The translations under genes were made by a program, and so were the position numbers. Below the pieces are notes generated by a model. The model made no database searches, was not told where the DNA came from, and saw nothing but the letters and a program-made list of their open reading frames with translations. This document shows positions 17,930-27,867 of a DNA stretch of 64,000 nucleotides, one piece after another. How positions within the stretch are numbered: position 1 is the first letter of the stretch; every line of letters begins with the position of its first letter. Source of the DNA: Gammaproteobacteria bacterium (GTDB lineage Bacteria > Pseudomonadota > Gammaproteobacteria > Steroidobacterales > GCA-2729495); contig JAJFJS010000067.1 in the NCBI GenBank assembly GCA_021773815.1, positions 82,819-146,818 of the forward strand, read 5' to 3'.

Positions 17930-18085
17930 TCTTGACGCGTGGTTCGGCACATACGGCGGCGCGAACTCCAACCCCGCCTTGATTGCCGGATAGCACGCGG
18001 CCATCGGCGCGATGACCACGATCATCAACCACGCCTGCCGAGGGGGCGAGAGCGGAGCTTCACGGAGATGACGATCACCGTTCAT
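17930..18085 (-). pseudogene. N-terminal fragment of an EamA/DMT-type permease
   Basis: A short frame reads RQAWLMIVVIAPMAACYPAIKAGLEFAPPY, which resembles the first transmembrane helix of EamA-family drug/metabolite exporters. The similarity stops abruptly just upstream of the GH130 start, so only about 40 residues survive. It marks a recombination junction between the APC permease and the GH130 gene. Confidence 0.5.
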
Positions 18086-19460
18086 TTTTTTCCGCCCGCT
18101 GTATTAAGTTGCCAGAAGATGAGCCGACGTGCGAATGCTCCGGCTGGCTCGCGGACGGGCGTGACTTGAGGAAGAAAAACTCGGTGATCAGGATTGCCGC
18201 CATGATGGCTGCTGCCACGAATAAAACCAAAGGATCCGAGGCGACTTTCACCCAGAGAAAGCCACCAATGATGATCACATCCATAACGATTGCAATGACC
18301 GGAATCGCGGGATGGGCCTCCACTTCTTTTCGCAGGTGGCGCAGCACTCCCCAATGAATGGCGATGTCCATGATCAGGTAAAAGATGATGCCCAACGCCG
18401 CGATGCGAGACAGGTCAAAGAACGCGGTCAGCACCAGGCCCAGCGCGACCGTATAAACAAGGGTGTGCGTCCGAATGGTGCCCGGCATGTGGAAGTGGCG
18501 GTGGGGGACAAGCTTCATCTCGGTCAGCATGGCCAGCATGCGTGACACCGCGAAAATGCTGGCAATAATGCCGCCGGCGGTGGCCAGCATGGCCAGAACC
18601 ACGGTAAACCAGACTGCGTGCTCTCCCAGTGCCGGGCGAGCGGCGGCGGCCAGCGAGTAGTTGCGCGTTGCGATGATCTCCTCCAGCGACAGGTTGCTGG
18701 AGACCGCGAAGCCGACCAACGCGTAGATCACCACACAGAGGCCGATGGAGATCATGATGGCCCTGCCCAGGTTCCGGCGCGGGTCTTTAAGTTCCGAACC
18801 GCTGTTGGTGATAGTGGTGAAACCTTTGAAGGCCAGAATGCCGAGCGCCGTAGCACCGAGAAAACCGGTCAGCGACACCCCGCGATCTGCCGCGGAGAAA
18901 TCCGTTGTCACCGAGTCCGCCATCCACACCCCGACCACGCCAAACAGGACGATTCCGCCAATCTTGATGAAACCGAGCAACGAGGCGACCCTCTGGATCA
19001 AACCCGTGACGGACAGGTTGATCAGAAAGGCCGTCAGCAACAGCCCCACCCCCAGCGCGGGAACCAGCCAACTGCCGTCATCGATTTCAAACAGCCGCAA
19101 GGTGTAGGATCCGAAGGTCCGTGCCAGGAAGCTCTGGGCGATGACCATGGAGAAATACATCAACAGGGCATGAAACGCGGTAGTCAGGGTTCCGCCATAC
19201 GCCTTTTCCAAATACATGGCGATGCCCCCGGCGGAGGGGTAGGCATTGGATAATTTTACGTAAGAGTAAGCGCTCAACGAGACAATCAGTGCGGCAGAAA
19301 GAAACGCCAGAGGAAACAGGCTCCCCGTCATCTCCGCCATCTGGCCGGTCAGTGCGAAAATCCCGGCGCCGATCATGACGCCCGTACCCAAGGCAACGGC
19401 GCCAATCAGCGACAGGCTGTCCGCCTGATACTTTGACGTTCTGTCTGGCGTAGCGTCCAT
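18075..19460 (-). CDS. APC-superfamily amino acid permease
   Basis: Cytoplasmic-membrane secondary transporter of 461 residues with about twelve hydrophobic segments. The first helix has the APC signature GTGVMIGAGIFALTGQMAE, the unwound ligand-binding region. Later segments include AYPSAGGIAMYLEKAYG and ILAFKGFTTITNSGSELKDPRRNLGRAI, both conserved in amino acid/polyamine/cation permeases. The substrate cannot be predicted. It follows two small membrane genes closely (four bases after the DUF5676 stop). Confidence 0.9.
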   Translation of the reverse strand: MDATPDRTSKYQADSLSLIGAVALGTGVMIGAGIFALTGQMAEMTGSLFPLAFLSAALIVSLSAYSYVKLSNAYPSAGGIAMYLEKAYGGTLTTAFHALLMYFSMVIAQSFLARTFGSYTLRLFEIDDGSWLVPALGVGLLLTAFLINLSVTGLIQRVASLLGFIKIGGIVLFGVVGVWMADSVTTDFSAADRGVSLTGFLGATALGILAFKGFTTITNSGSELKDPRRNLGRAIMISIGLCVVIYALVGFAVSSNLSLEEIIATRNYSLAAAARPALGEHAVWFTVVLAMLATAGGIIASIFAVSRMLAMLTEMKLVPHRHFHMPGTIRTHTLVYTVALGLVLTAFFDLSRIAALGIIFYLIMDIAIHWGVLRHLRKEVEAHPAIPVIAIVMDVIIIGGFLWVKVASDPLVLFVAAAIMAAILITEFFFLKSRPSASQPEHSHVGSSSGNLIQRAEKNER

Positions 19461-19464
19461 GTGA

Positions 19465-19812
19465 TTACTGCTTACCCCAACGAACGCCCAGATTGTAAAT
19501 TCCCGCGATCAATACCCCCGCGAACCAGCACAAGATGAAGATGGTAACCAGGCCCAGCGCGGCCTGGGAAACAGGTACGCTGGTTTTCAGAATCAACCTG
19601 ACGTCGAGACCGTGTAACAGGCTATTGAAGAAGACCACGGCCGCGTCATGCGAGACGGTGGCCATCGTCAGCATGCAGCCGAGGTAGAACACCACGCCGG
19701 TAGCACCGAAGGAGAGTCCCAGGTATTTGGGGCTTAGATACAGCGAGTGAAGCGACGGCGGCCGGACGTTTCCGGAAGCGCGGCTGTCGTTCTGATTAGT
19801 GTCGGTCCTCAT
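19465..19812 (-). CDS. DUF5676-like small membrane protein
   Basis: Protein of about 115 residues with two hydrophobic segments (GLSFGATGVVFYLGCMLTMA and ALGLVTIFILCWFAGVLIAGIYNLGV). It resembles DUF5676 membrane proteins, often found in metal-resistance regions. I chose the ATG at 19812, which has GGAG 13 bases upstream, overlapping the end of the preceding small gene by 17 bases. A longer frame to 19839 is less likely. Function is unknown. Confidence 0.75.
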   Translation of the reverse strand: MRTDTNQNDSRASGNVRPPSLHSLYLSPKYLGLSFGATGVVFYLGCMLTMATVSHDAAVVFFNSLLHGLDVRLILKTSVPVSQAALGLVTIFILCWFAGVLIAGIYNLGVRWGKQ

Positions 19813-19993
19813 GGCCGTTCTCTCCGTTCTCTTCATCATCGTGCATGCCGAAGTGCATCAGGTGGCAGAGCATCATTGCCCCAACCACTATGGCCAGCAC
19901 CCAGCCACTGCCCAAACCCATGACTGGGAGGAGAAAAATCAGCAGCAGCGCCAGGGCGCAGCCGATTACCATCGTCAGGATGTGTTTCATCAT
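19796..19993 (-). CDS. DUF2933-like small membrane protein
   Basis: 65-residue protein with two adjacent hydrophobic segments (MVIGCALALLLIFLLPVMG and WVLAIVVGAMMLCHLMHFGMH) and a His/Glu-rich polar tail. The shape and the CHLMHFGMH segment resemble DUF2933 proteins, small membrane proteins common next to copper and other metal-resistance genes. The tail could bind metal. It overlaps the next gene, so the two are probably coupled. Confidence 0.75.
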   Translation of the reverse strand: MMKHILTMVIGCALALLLIFLLPVMGLGSGWVLAIVVGAMMLCHLMHFGMHDDEENGENGHEDRH

Positions 19994-20091
19994 TCTCTAC
20001 TCAGTTTTGAATGTGTTCGTGGTCATGCCTCGCTCTTGTGACAGTTGTGTGTCATCTCGATCTCCGTTTCCGGGGCCTTGAGATATTTCAG

Positions 20092-20340
20092 TCAGGCGTA
20101 TCCTCTCGCGTGGCGGTCATGGCACGACTTGCCGTCGCCATGGCGCCGATAGTCAGTGTCGATGTCGAACGGGACGAACGGTTCACCTGTGTCAGCCGAA
20201 CGTTTCTCGAGAAACTCGTCGAACAACCTTTTCCAGGCCGCAGCCTGCACGCTCGCCGTCCTGGTCAAGACGCCATCCAGATCGAACAGAACAGCATCGT
20301 AGTCCCGTGGGGACGCCCAAGACGAAGGCGGGGCACTTCC
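20092..20340 (-). pseudogene. Beta-phosphoglucomutase-type HAD hydrolase, N-terminal fragment
   Basis: The frame reads YDAVLFDLDGVLTRTASVQ then AAAWKRLFDEFLEKRSADTGEPFVPFDIDTDYRRHGDGK. This is the start of a beta-phosphoglucomutase-like HAD protein with the nucleophile motif DLDGVLT. It is cut at about 75 residues by a frame change, so the cap and catalytic motifs II-IV are missing. It abuts the 3' end of the copper ATPase gene. In intact form it would interconvert sugar phosphates, which would fit the phosphorylase and phosphoketolase genes elsewhere in the block. Confidence 0.8.
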
Positions 20341-20348
20341 GGACGGGC

Positions 20349-22490
20349 TCAAAGTTTGGCCCGCTTCAGCAGTTGCGCGTTGAGCGCCACCACCACCGTG
20401 CTCGCCGACATGAGCACCGCGCCCGCGGCAGGTGTCAGCAGGATGCCCCATGGCGCAAGCACGCCGGCGGCCAGGGGGATCGCGAAGATGTTGTAGCCCG
20501 CCGCCCACCAGAGATTCTGCACCATCTTCCGGTACGTGGCCCTGCTCAGGGTAATGATCCGGGGAATGTCGCGAGGGTCGGACCTCACGAGCACGATATG
20601 CCCGGCCTCGACGGCGACATCGGCCCCCGCGCCGATCGCAATCCCGATATCGGCCGTGGCCAGGGCCGGTGCGTCGTTCACGCCGTCGCCGATCATCGCG
20701 ACTTTCTTCCCTTGGGCCTGAAGCTCGCGGACCTTGTTGGCCTTGTCGTCGGGCAGCACTTCCGCGAACACGGTGTCGATTCCGAGCTCCTTCGCGACGG
20801 CATCGGCCACGGCCTGCGCGTCGCCCGTCAGCATGGCAACCTGGATCCCGCTCTCATGCAGCGCCGCGATAGCTTCGCGGCTTTCCTCACGAATCGCGTC
20901 CGCCACAGCGTAAACGGCCAGGGCGCGGCCTTCGCGAACGAGATAGATCGCCGCCTGCCCTCGGCTGGCTGCGGCCTCGGCCGCCTCCTGAAGCCCCGGT
21001 GGCACCTGAACCTTCTCCGCCTTGAGGAGCGCCGGGCCGCCCATGTGGTACTCGGTGCCTGCGATCATGGCCGCCACGCCCTTGCCGGTGAGGGCGCGGA
21101 AGCCTTCGGCGGCAGGAACCTCTATGCCTTTGTCCTCCGCAGTCTTCACAATGCCCCGGGCGATCGGGTGCTCGGACTCCGATTCGATGCCGGACGCGAT
21201 GCGAAGCGCTTCGTCCTCCGCCAGTCCTTCCGCAACGGACATGGCCACGACCCGGAACTCGCCGAGCGTCAGCGTTCCTGTCTTGTCGAAAATCACCGTG
21301 TCGAGGTTGCGGGCCTCCTCGAGTCCACGCCGGTCCCGCACCAAAAGACCGTTGCGGGCCCCCAGCGTCGTGGAGATGGCCACCACCAACGGCACGGCCA
21401 GTCCGAGCGCGTGGGGACAGGCGATCACCAGCACCGTCACCATCCGCACCACCGAGAAGTCGATCGCTGCCCCCAACAACTCCCACACCCCTAGAGTGAT
21501 GGCGGCGGCGCCGATCGCCACGACAGTCAGAAGTCGGGCCGCACGGTCAGCCAGATGCTGCGCTCTGGATTTGGATTTCTGCGCATCGGCCACGAGCCGC
21601 ATGATGCCGGAGAGCCTGGTCTTCTCCCCCGTTCCGGTGACCTCGACGCGCAGAGATCCTTCTCCGTTGATCGTGGCGGCGATTACCTCGTCGCCTTCCC
21701 GCTTCTTCACCGGCCTGGACTCCCCGGTGATCATCGCCTCGTTGATGTCGCTCTCGCCCTTGCGGACCACGCCGTCTGCGGGAACGCTCTCGCCCGGGCG
21801 CACCAACAGGAGGTCACCATTCTGCAACGCGCTGACGGCGACCTTCTCCTCGCCCCCAGCGGTGATCCGCGTCGCGGTGTCCGGAAGGAGCTTCGCCAGT
21901 TCCTTCAATGCCCCTTGAGCCTGATTGATGGACCGCATCTCGATCCAGTGGCCAAGGAGCATGATGGTGACCAGCGTGGCCAATTCCCACCACAGCGCAT
22001 TCGCCCCGATCAGTCTGAACTGAACGACCCAGGAGAACAGGAAGGCGACCGTGATGGCGAGCGAGATGAGGGTCATCATCCCAGGCAGTCGGTCCGTCAG
22101 TTCCCGCCATGCTCCCTGCAGGAAGACCAGGCCGCCGTAGACAAAGACGACCGTGGCGAGCACGGGCCCGAGCCAGTCCGATCCGGGGAATTCCGGGGCC
22201 CGGTAGCCGAGGAGCTCCTGGATATGGGCCGACCAGAAGACCACCGGAACGGTGAGAACCAGCGAGAGCCAGAACCGGTCCCGGAACATTGCGGGAGAGT
22301 GGCCCTCGTGTTTGTCATGGTTGCCGTGGCCTGCCTCGCTGGAGGCCGCTCCATGCTTGTGGGGCTGCGCGCCCGGCGCTGATTCGGGCGCGGTGGACGT
22401 GCGCGCGGGTGCGCTGGCCGGCGCGACCGGGGAAGGATTCGGTGTAGACGACGGCGCCTCGTCGGGGCGACTTCTTTCAGGCGTGTCCAT
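20349..22490 (-). CDS. copB: Copper-translocating P1B-type ATPase (CopB-like)
   Basis: Inner-membrane ATPase that exports copper from the cytoplasm. The N-terminus (first ~75 residues) is His-rich (HKHGAASSEAGHGNHDKHEGH) and lacks CxxC domains. The membrane metal site is CPH (VLVIACPHALGLAVPL), the signature of the CopB (P1B-3) subgroup. The phosphorylation motif DKTGTLT, the SEHPIA motif and the hinge GDGVNDAPAL are intact. Start is the ATG at 22490 with GAGGA seven bases upstream; a TTG one codon earlier is not needed. Two putative copper-binding genes lie just upstream in the same direction. Confidence 0.94.
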   Translation of the reverse strand: MDTPERSRPDEAPSSTPNPSPVAPASAPARTSTAPESAPGAQPHKHGAASSEAGHGNHDKHEGHSPAMFRDRFWLSLVLTVPVVFWSAHIQELLGYRAPEFPGSDWLGPVLATVVFVYGGLVFLQGAWRELTDRLPGMMTLISLAITVAFLFSWVVQFRLIGANALWWELATLVTIMLLGHWIEMRSINQAQGALKELAKLLPDTATRITAGGEEKVAVSALQNGDLLLVRPGESVPADGVVRKGESDINEAMITGESRPVKKREGDEVIAATINGEGSLRVEVTGTGEKTRLSGIMRLVADAQKSKSRAQHLADRAARLLTVVAIGAAAITLGVWELLGAAIDFSVVRMVTVLVIACPHALGLAVPLVVAISTTLGARNGLLVRDRRGLEEARNLDTVIFDKTGTLTLGEFRVVAMSVAEGLAEDEALRIASGIESESEHPIARGIVKTAEDKGIEVPAAEGFRALTGKGVAAMIAGTEYHMGGPALLKAEKVQVPPGLQEAAEAAASRGQAAIYLVREGRALAVYAVADAIREESREAIAALHESGIQVAMLTGDAQAVADAVAKELGIDTVFAEVLPDDKANKVRELQAQGKKVAMIGDGVNDAPALATADIGIAIGAGADVAVEAGHIVLVRSDPRDIPRIITLSRATYRKMVQNLWWAAGYNIFAIPLAAGVLAPWGILLTPAAGAVLMSASTVVVALNAQLLKRAKL

Positions 22491-22568
22491 CAATTCATCC
22501 TCTCGAAAGAGTCAGCCGATGATACGCCCCGGGCAAGTTCTCCCGATCCAAGTCGATCGACGCGAAGC

Positions 22569-23009
22569 TCAGGCGGAAGCCGTCAACGCCGCGCGGACCC
22601 TATCAAGTCGTGCACGGACTTCAACAGCCACCTTGGCGACCTCGGGGTCGTCGGTCAGTTGCATTACGGCCACCGGGTCCATGAACCCCACCGTCTGGCA
22701 GCCGTCGGCCTCTTTGCGCACTATGACGTTACACGGCAAGAGCAGCCCGATGTCAGGCTGAGCCAACAAGGCGCGATGCGCCAACGGTGGATTGCAGGCA
22801 CCGAGGATGCGGTAAGCGGCCACATCAACATCCAGTTTGGCTTTCATCGTCGCTTGAACATCGATGTCCGTCAGGACGCCGAATCCTTCGGCCTTGAGCG
22901 CGTCGGTGACTCGCGCGACTGCATCAAGAAAGCTCAGGCCCGTGAGCGTGCAATAGAACCCATATGCCGCGCCTGCGTGGGCGACAGTTGCTGGAGAGGA
23001 GGCATTCAT
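22569..23009 (-). CDS. DUF302-domain protein
   Basis: Protein of 146 residues matching the DUF302 fold: a segment near [36 protein letters not shown], and [35 protein letters not shown]. No signal peptide is visible. DUF302 proteins occur widely beside copper and heavy-metal genes, and their biochemical role is unsettled. The ATG at 23009 is preceded by AAGGGCGACGAG and is preferred over a TTG at 23024 that would overlap the upstream stop. Confidence 0.88.
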   Translation of the reverse strand: MNASSPATVAHAGAAYGFYCTLTGLSFLDAVARVTDALKAEGFGVLTDIDVQATMKAKLDVDVAAYRILGACNPPLAHRALLAQPDIGLLLPCNVIVRKEADGCQTVGFMDPVAVMQLTDDPEVAKVAVEVRARLDRVRAALTASA

Positions 23010-23020
23010 CTCGTCGCCCT

Positions 23021-23530
23021 TCAAGACTTGCCCGGGGCTTGGGACATGCGGTCTATCATCATCTGCATCATGGACTGCATCATCTGCATGCGCTTCTCCA
23101 TCATCTTCATGTGCTTCTCCATCATCTGGCGGTGCACGCCCATGTCGCCATCCATCGGGTGCTTGTGTTGCATGTCGGGCATACCACCCGTGTCCGCGCC
23201 CATGCCGGGCTTGCCTTTCATGCCGCCAGCGCCCATTTCACCCATCATGGCCATGCTGTCCTGCATGACTTGCATGTGCTCCGCCATCAAAGCGCTTCGC
23301 TCCTCCGGCGTCTTCGCCGCCATCATCTTGTCGTGCATCGCCTGCATGGCCTTCATCTGCTCGTCCAGTCGAGCCATCCGCGCGTCGGAACCGTCCATCG
23401 GCATGGGCATGTTTCCAGTGGAAGCGGCATCAGGATGGTGGGGGTCGTGCTCGACGGGTGTCTGGGCGTATCCAGTAACGCAGAAAGCGGCCATGGCGGC
23501 CGCGATTGCAAGCGTACGAAGTAAAATCAT
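23021..23530 (-). CDS. Exported Met/His-rich protein, putative periplasmic copper binder
   Basis: 169 residues with a clear signal peptide ([20 protein letters not shown], cleavage after the Ala-Gln region near residue 23). The mature part is extraordinarily rich in methionine and histidine: [31 protein letters not shown], and a C-terminal series of MEKxMxMMxxxMQMM heptads. This is the composition of periplasmic Cu(I) scavengers. No named family is certain. It lies directly upstream of the DUF302 and CopB genes in the same direction and probably forms one operon with them. Confidence 0.75.
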   Translation of the reverse strand: MILLRTLAIAAAMAAFCVTGYAQTPVEHDPHHPDAASTGNMPMPMDGSDARMARLDEQMKAMQAMHDKMMAAKTPEERSALMAEHMQVMQDSMAMMGEMGAGGMKGKPGMGADTGGMPDMQHKHPMDGDMGVHRQMMEKHMKMMEKRMQMMQSMMQMMIDRMSQAPGKS

Positions 23531-24333
23531 GGGGAAGCTCCGGTGGTCGACATGAAAATTGCAGTCGCGTTACTGCAAGCGAGAACTGCGATTCTGGCCG
23601 GCCATCAGTTCGATGGCTCAAGCCACCTTTCTTTATGAACCGAAAGGACAAAGGTGTCTGTGCGGTAACGAACTTAGATCCGCTGAAACGCCTTGCGTCA
23701 CAAGCGCTTGGCGGTAGCGGCAAACGCTGGAGAAAGCAGTGTTCGGCATTCGGGGGCGCCGACCGGATGGAACCGGGGCCTGCCACGCTCAAGAGTGCAG
23801 ACCCCATCCAAAAAACGGGGGTCTTATGCAGCACTGTTCAGATTCGATGCGCTGCCGAAACGCAGCACGAGGGTGACGTCGCCGGTGTGGGCACAATTAG
23901 CGGCTTTCATTCCGGCGCGCTGTGCAAGGCTGGTCTGAATCGCTCAATCGCCGGGGAAGTGTCCACGCCGGAAGCATGGATCGTGGAACCGTTCTGATCT
24001 TAGTGACGGTTTGCTACTTCCAGGTCGCAGGCGTCCTTATAGGCAAGGACGACACGCGTCTGCGGCCTTATCAAGGCCTACCGGGGCGGGGGCGGGCTCT
24101 ATCTCGTCATGGGCTAGCTGGTACTGATCGCGGCCGTGCCACTGGCCAAACGGGTGCCGCGGCTGAGCATCTAACTGCTGGCGGCTGGCGGGCAGCGGGC
24201 TCGCCTGCACGGTCGGTATCATTTAAATCGGTTGGATGCAGTTCCTGATTGCGAACGCATTCTCAGCGTTCTCAACCGGCTGAAACCCTTCTAATCCATA
24301 CCGACTCTGACACCCGCACCGTCTCCGAATCAC
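23531..24333. other. 800-base gap without a supported gene
   Basis: I find no credible gene here. A possible stem-loop (AGACCCC/GGGGTCT) lies at 23799-23824. A plus-strand run at about 24060-24300 reads LYLVMG-stop-LVLIAAVPLAKRVPRLSI-stop, like a decayed membrane protein with stop codons. The stretch separates the copper operon's promoter side from the end of the N-ATPase operon and could hold the copper promoter, but I saw no clear CueR or CopY operator. Confidence 0.5.
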
Positions 24334-25224
24334 TCACGTCACCGCGCCGCTCAGCGCTTCGAAGCCGGAAATCACGTCGAACAGCTCCTCGTCGATGTCA
24401 CTCTGGCGCAAACGGTGGAATGACCCGTTGAGGTCCTCCAGCAACTCGTCAATGTTTTTCTCGGCGCGCTGCATCGCCGCCAGACGGCTCGCGTTCTCGC
24501 TGGCGAGTGATTCTGCGCATGCCCTGAACAGGGAGACGAAAAGATACTCGCGGATGAGCGCCCGCAAGGTATCGGTTTCGCCGCCCACGACTTCAGGTAA
24601 GCTCTTTGTCGGCCAGGGAGGCTCGCCGAGTTCGCGACGCCAGGTTTCGTCCAGCGGTAGCAGCCGCTGCGGGACGGGCGCATATATCGCACCGGACGTC
24701 GGGCGGTTATAGAAAAGATGGAGTTCGCTGATGGCACCCTGGCTGTAGCGCGCCTCGCTCTCCACCAGAATCTGTCCGACCAGCGGCGTAATGGCCTTGA
24801 CGGAGTTTGGTACGGCAAAGTGGCCCTCCAACGGCACGCCAGCATCCAACAAGCGGGCATGTACGCGCTCACCGACAGCCCAGACCTGGGGTTTTCCTGG
24901 CAGCGCGGCGAGGATCTTCAGGGCATAATCCGCCACCACGTCGTTGAACCGGCCCACCAGTCCCTGATCCGAACCGAACACGACCGCGCCTATGGTCCCT
25001 TCTCCCGGACGTGCCTTGATTTCAACCTGCGCCGCCGGCGCGATTTCTTTTAAACAAACGCTCAACCCCATTTCCACGCTGCGATAGTAGTCGCCCAAGG
25101 CACGCACGGAGTTCTCGTATTGGACGATGTTCGAGGCAGCCAGGGCTTTCATCGTGCGGACGACCGATTGGAGATCTCCGGCGCTGCCGATCTTTCGGCG
25201 CAGGCTCGCTGTGGTATTGCTCAT
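24334..25224 (-). CDS. atpG: N-ATPase F1 gamma subunit
   Basis: Central-stalk subunit whose rotation couples ion flow to catalysis. The N-terminal helix ([36 protein letters not shown]) and the C-terminal helix ([45 protein letters not shown]) are the paired coiled-coil ends of gamma. It is 296 residues. It is the last gene of the operon, starting at an ATG that overlaps the atpA stop (ATGA), the normal place for atpG in N-ATPase operons. Confidence 0.93.
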   Translation of the reverse strand: MSNTTASLRRKIGSAGDLQSVVRTMKALAASNIVQYENSVRALGDYYRSVEMGLSVCLKEIAPAAQVEIKARPGEGTIGAVVFGSDQGLVGRFNDVVADYALKILAALPGKPQVWAVGERVHARLLDAGVPLEGHFAVPNSVKAITPLVGQILVESEARYSQGAISELHLFYNRPTSGAIYAPVPQRLLPLDETWRRELGEPPWPTKSLPEVVGGETDTLRALIREYLFVSLFRACAESLASENASRLAAMQRAEKNIDELLEDLNGSFHRLRQSDIDEELFDVISGFEALSGAVT

Positions 25225-26792
25225 GCATTCTCCTCCGCTGCCGCAGCGGGCATGGATTCAGGCTTTGGCTGGAAGTCAACGAGCGCTTGGCGGGCGATGT
25301 CGATGATCGTTTCGCGATCTTTATTGCTCAATTGCTTGGCGGTTCCCAATCGCTCAATCACATCGCCCGGGATGTCCGCCGCCGCCATGCGTACGGCTTG
25401 CTCGGCGTTCGTCATCCGCTCAAGCGACACCTTGTCGAAGAACCCTGCGGTCACCGCGAGCAGGATGGCTATTTGCGCGGGCACCGTCACCGGGGCGAAT
25501 TCCGGCTGCTTGAGGCAGGCGCGGATTCGCCGTCCGTGCTCGATGATGTTGCGCGTCTCTTCATCCAGGCGGGCGCCGAACCGGGCAAAGGTCTCGAGTT
25601 CCTCGAACTGAGCGTACGCGAGCTTCAGGTCGCCCGCGACCGCGCGATAGGCCGCACGTTGCGCCTTACCGCCGACGCGCGAAACGGATTTGCTGACGTC
25701 GACCGCAGGCAGCACACCCAATTCGAATAGCGACGGCGAGAGATAGATCTGCCCGTCCGTGATGGAAATCAGGTTGGTCGGGATATAGGCGGAAATGTCC
25801 TCCGCCTCGGTTTCGATAATCGGCAGCGCGGTCAGCGATCCGCCACCGAGCTCCGGACGCAAGTGGGTTGCGCGCTCCAGCAGCCGCGAGTGGATATAAA
25901 AGATGTCGCCGGGAAATGCCTCCCGGCCGGGTGGTCGTCGCAACAGCAGGGAGAGCTCGCGATAGGCGCGCGCATGATGCGTGAGATCATCGTAAACGAT
26001 CAACACGTCGCGGCCCTGCGCCATGAAATACTCCGCGATGCTGGTCGCGGCGTAAGGCGCGATATAGGCGAGACCGGGCGGATCGTTGCCTTCGGTGACG
26101 ACCACGATGGTGTAATCCATCGCGCCTTTTTCGCGCAGGGTGGCGATCACTTTGGCTACACCGGACGCGCGCTGCCCAATGGCGCAATAAACACACAGCA
26201 CATCTTGATCGCGCTGGTTAAGTATCGTGTCGAGCGCAACCGCGGTCTTGCCGGTCTGCCGGTCGCCGAGAATCAACTCGCGCTGGCCGCGCCCAACGGG
26301 GATGAGCGCATCGATGACCTTGATGCCGGTCGACAAGGGCACGGTGACAGGCGCGCGGTCCATGATCGGCGCGGCGGGGCGTTCGACGGGCAGGCGCGTA
26401 CTGGAAACCACCGGGCCATTGCCATCCAGCGGCTGCCCCATCGGGTTGATGATGCGCCCGATCAACCCGTCCCCCACCGGCACATCCACCACGTGCCCGC
26501 TGCGTTCTACCTCATCGCCCGCATGCAGGTGCCAGTAGTCACCCAGCAAAACGACGCCAATTTCGGCTTCGTCGACATTGAATGCGATGCCGTATAAATC
26601 GCCGGGAAACTTCAACACTTCCTCGAAGCCCACGCTGGGGAGACCGGAGACTTTGGCGATGCCGGTGGCGACGCTTTTGATCGTTCCGACTTCCCGTGGT
26701 TTCAGTTGCGGCGTGAATGATTCACGCGCCTGGCTTATCCCGGCAAAAGCGCTTTCGAAAGCATCGTGGAGGCTCTCAGGCACCCTGCTCAT
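25221..26792 (-). CDS. atpA: N-ATPase F1 alpha subunit
   Basis: Regulatory nucleotide-binding subunit of the alpha3beta3 head, 523 residues. It has the Walker A motif [13 protein letters not shown] and the signature [17 protein letters not shown]. The [15 protein letters not shown] and [21 protein letters not shown] segments are typical of alpha subunits. It overlaps atpF by four bases (ATGA) and atpG by four bases, so the three are translationally coupled. Confidence 0.96.
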   Translation of the reverse strand: MSRVPESLHDAFESAFAGISQARESFTPQLKPREVGTIKSVATGIAKVSGLPSVGFEEVLKFPGDLYGIAFNVDEAEIGVVLLGDYWHLHAGDEVERSGHVVDVPVGDGLIGRIINPMGQPLDGNGPVVSSTRLPVERPAAPIMDRAPVTVPLSTGIKVIDALIPVGRGQRELILGDRQTGKTAVALDTILNQRDQDVLCVYCAIGQRASGVAKVIATLREKGAMDYTIVVVTEGNDPPGLAYIAPYAATSIAEYFMAQGRDVLIVYDDLTHHARAYRELSLLLRRPPGREAFPGDIFYIHSRLLERATHLRPELGGGSLTALPIIETEAEDISAYIPTNLISITDGQIYLSPSLFELGVLPAVDVSKSVSRVGGKAQRAAYRAVAGDLKLAYAQFEELETFARFGARLDEETRNIIEHGRRIRACLKQPEFAPVTVPAQIAILLAVTAGFFDKVSLERMTNAEQAVRMAAADIPGDVIERLGTAKQLSNKDRETIIDIARQALVDFQPKPESMPAAAAEENA

Positions 26793-27583
26793 GGACGCCC
26801 TGTTCCGGCTTTGGCTTCAGGCCTGGACTGCGTTTTCAGCAGTTCGTCGACGCCCTTTTCCAACGACGCGAGGTAATCCGCGATACTCCAGGCCACCTTT
26901 TGTCCATTCGTGGTGAGTTCGATCCCGCTGACCAGATCAGGCGCCGTCTCAAACTTGACCCGGATTTCAGCCGAGAAGGTTTCGTTGAGCGCGTTTTGTA
27001 TCGCCGCGCGTTGCTCCGCGGGCAGGTCAAACGCGCTGCGCACGAGCGCGGGTCCGGTGGCCGTCTTCAGGGACGTGGCGAAGCCTTCCTTGACCTGATC
27101 GTCCAGCGCTCGCAAGCGGCGCAGGAATACCTCGCCCATGCGTTCTTCCAAACTCGTCGTAGCGAGATCAGACAGTGCCTTGCGCGCGATGGCGAACACT
27201 TCCTGCTGGGTCCGCCGACTGATGGCTTGATTCAAGTTATGCGTGTCATTAGCCAGCGTTTCCATCCGCTTGGCCCTCAAGGTATCGACTGCCTGCCGCG
27301 CTTCGTCCAGGAGCCGTTGACGCTCAGCCTTCGCTTCATCCGTTACCTGGCTCAGGAGTGCCGAGCGCTGCCGATCGAAGGCCTCGTTCTTTTGCCGGAA
27401 CTCCTCGCGCTCTTGGTCGGCCTCGGCCCTTTTTGCGTCGGCGTCTGCGAGCTCGGCGGCGATCCGCTGCTCCCGCGCGTCAAGGGCATCGAGGATAGGT
27501 CGGTACAGGAAGCGCTTCAACAACCACGCCAGGACGAGGAAGTTGAGCAACTGCGCGCCGACGGTGAACCAGTCGATCAGCAT
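26789..27583 (-). CDS. atpF: N-ATPase Fo b subunit, elongated (b/delta-like)
   Basis: Peripheral-stalk subunit of 264 residues. One N-terminal membrane helix ([24 protein letters not shown]) is followed by a long charged coiled coil (about residues 30-150). The C-terminal extension of ~100 residues takes the place of a delta subunit. Ordinary b subunits are about 156 residues. An elongated atpF with no separate atpH is a hallmark of N-type ATPase operons, and no atpH is present here. It lies two bases after atpE. Confidence 0.93.
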   Translation of the reverse strand: MLIDWFTVGAQLLNFLVLAWLLKRFLYRPILDALDAREQRIAAELADADAKRAEADQEREEFRQKNEAFDRQRSALLSQVTDEAKAERQRLLDEARQAVDTLRAKRMETLANDTHNLNQAISRRTQQEVFAIARKALSDLATTSLEERMGEVFLRRLRALDDQVKEGFATSLKTATGPALVRSAFDLPAEQRAAIQNALNETFSAEIRVKFETAPDLVSGIELTTNGQKVAWSIADYLASLEKGVDELLKTQSRPEAKAGTGRP

Positions 27584-27585
27584 GG

Positions 27586-27867
27586 CTATTTCCCGGCAAT
27601 CTCGGCGATAGCGTGGTTCCAGAACGGATTGGCGAAGAGAAGGATCATCGAGACTACGAAGCAGTAGATAGCCGTAGACTCGATCATCGCCAGACCGACG
27701 AACAGGGTACGGGTGATGGTGGCGGAGGCGTCGGGCTGCTGCGCCAGCGAGGTCAGCGCGATTGCAACCGCACGCCCCTCGCCGAGCGAAGGGCCGATCA
27801 CCCCGATCGCGATGGTCAGGCCAGCGGTGACGATGGATGCCACCGCAATAATTGTCATACTGTCCAT
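27586..27867 (-). CDS. atpE: N-ATPase Fo c subunit with Na+-type ion site
   Basis: Rotor-ring subunit, 93 residues, two transmembrane helices. The ion-binding helix reads A-M-I-E63-S64-T65-A-I-Y68, matching the E-S-T-x-x-Y pattern of the sodium-binding Ilyobacter tartaricus c subunit. In helix 1 a second carboxylate, E30 (in LGEGRA), falls 33 residues before E63, the spacing of the Q32/E65 pair in Ilyobacter. Two carboxylates plus Ser/Thr/Tyr are the known N-ATPase pattern and predict Na+ translocation. It overlaps the atpB end by 13 bases. Confidence 0.95.
   Translation of the reverse strand: MDSMTIIAVASIVTAGLTIAIGVIGPSLGEGRAVAIALTSLAQQPDASATITRTLFVGLAMIESTAIYCFVVSMILLFANPFWNHAIAEIAGK

Noticed and set aside
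20307..21494. 395-codon plus-strand frame opposite the copper ATPase gene
   Set aside because: It is the antisense shadow of a conserved P-type ATPase.
23040..23420. Repeated CAT-rich triplets as a possible repeat array
   Set aside because: They encode the Met/His-rich protein on the minus strand.
26719..27667. Plus-strand frame of 316 codons in the ATPase operon
   Set aside because: It lies opposite atpF and atpE, whose motifs are clear.
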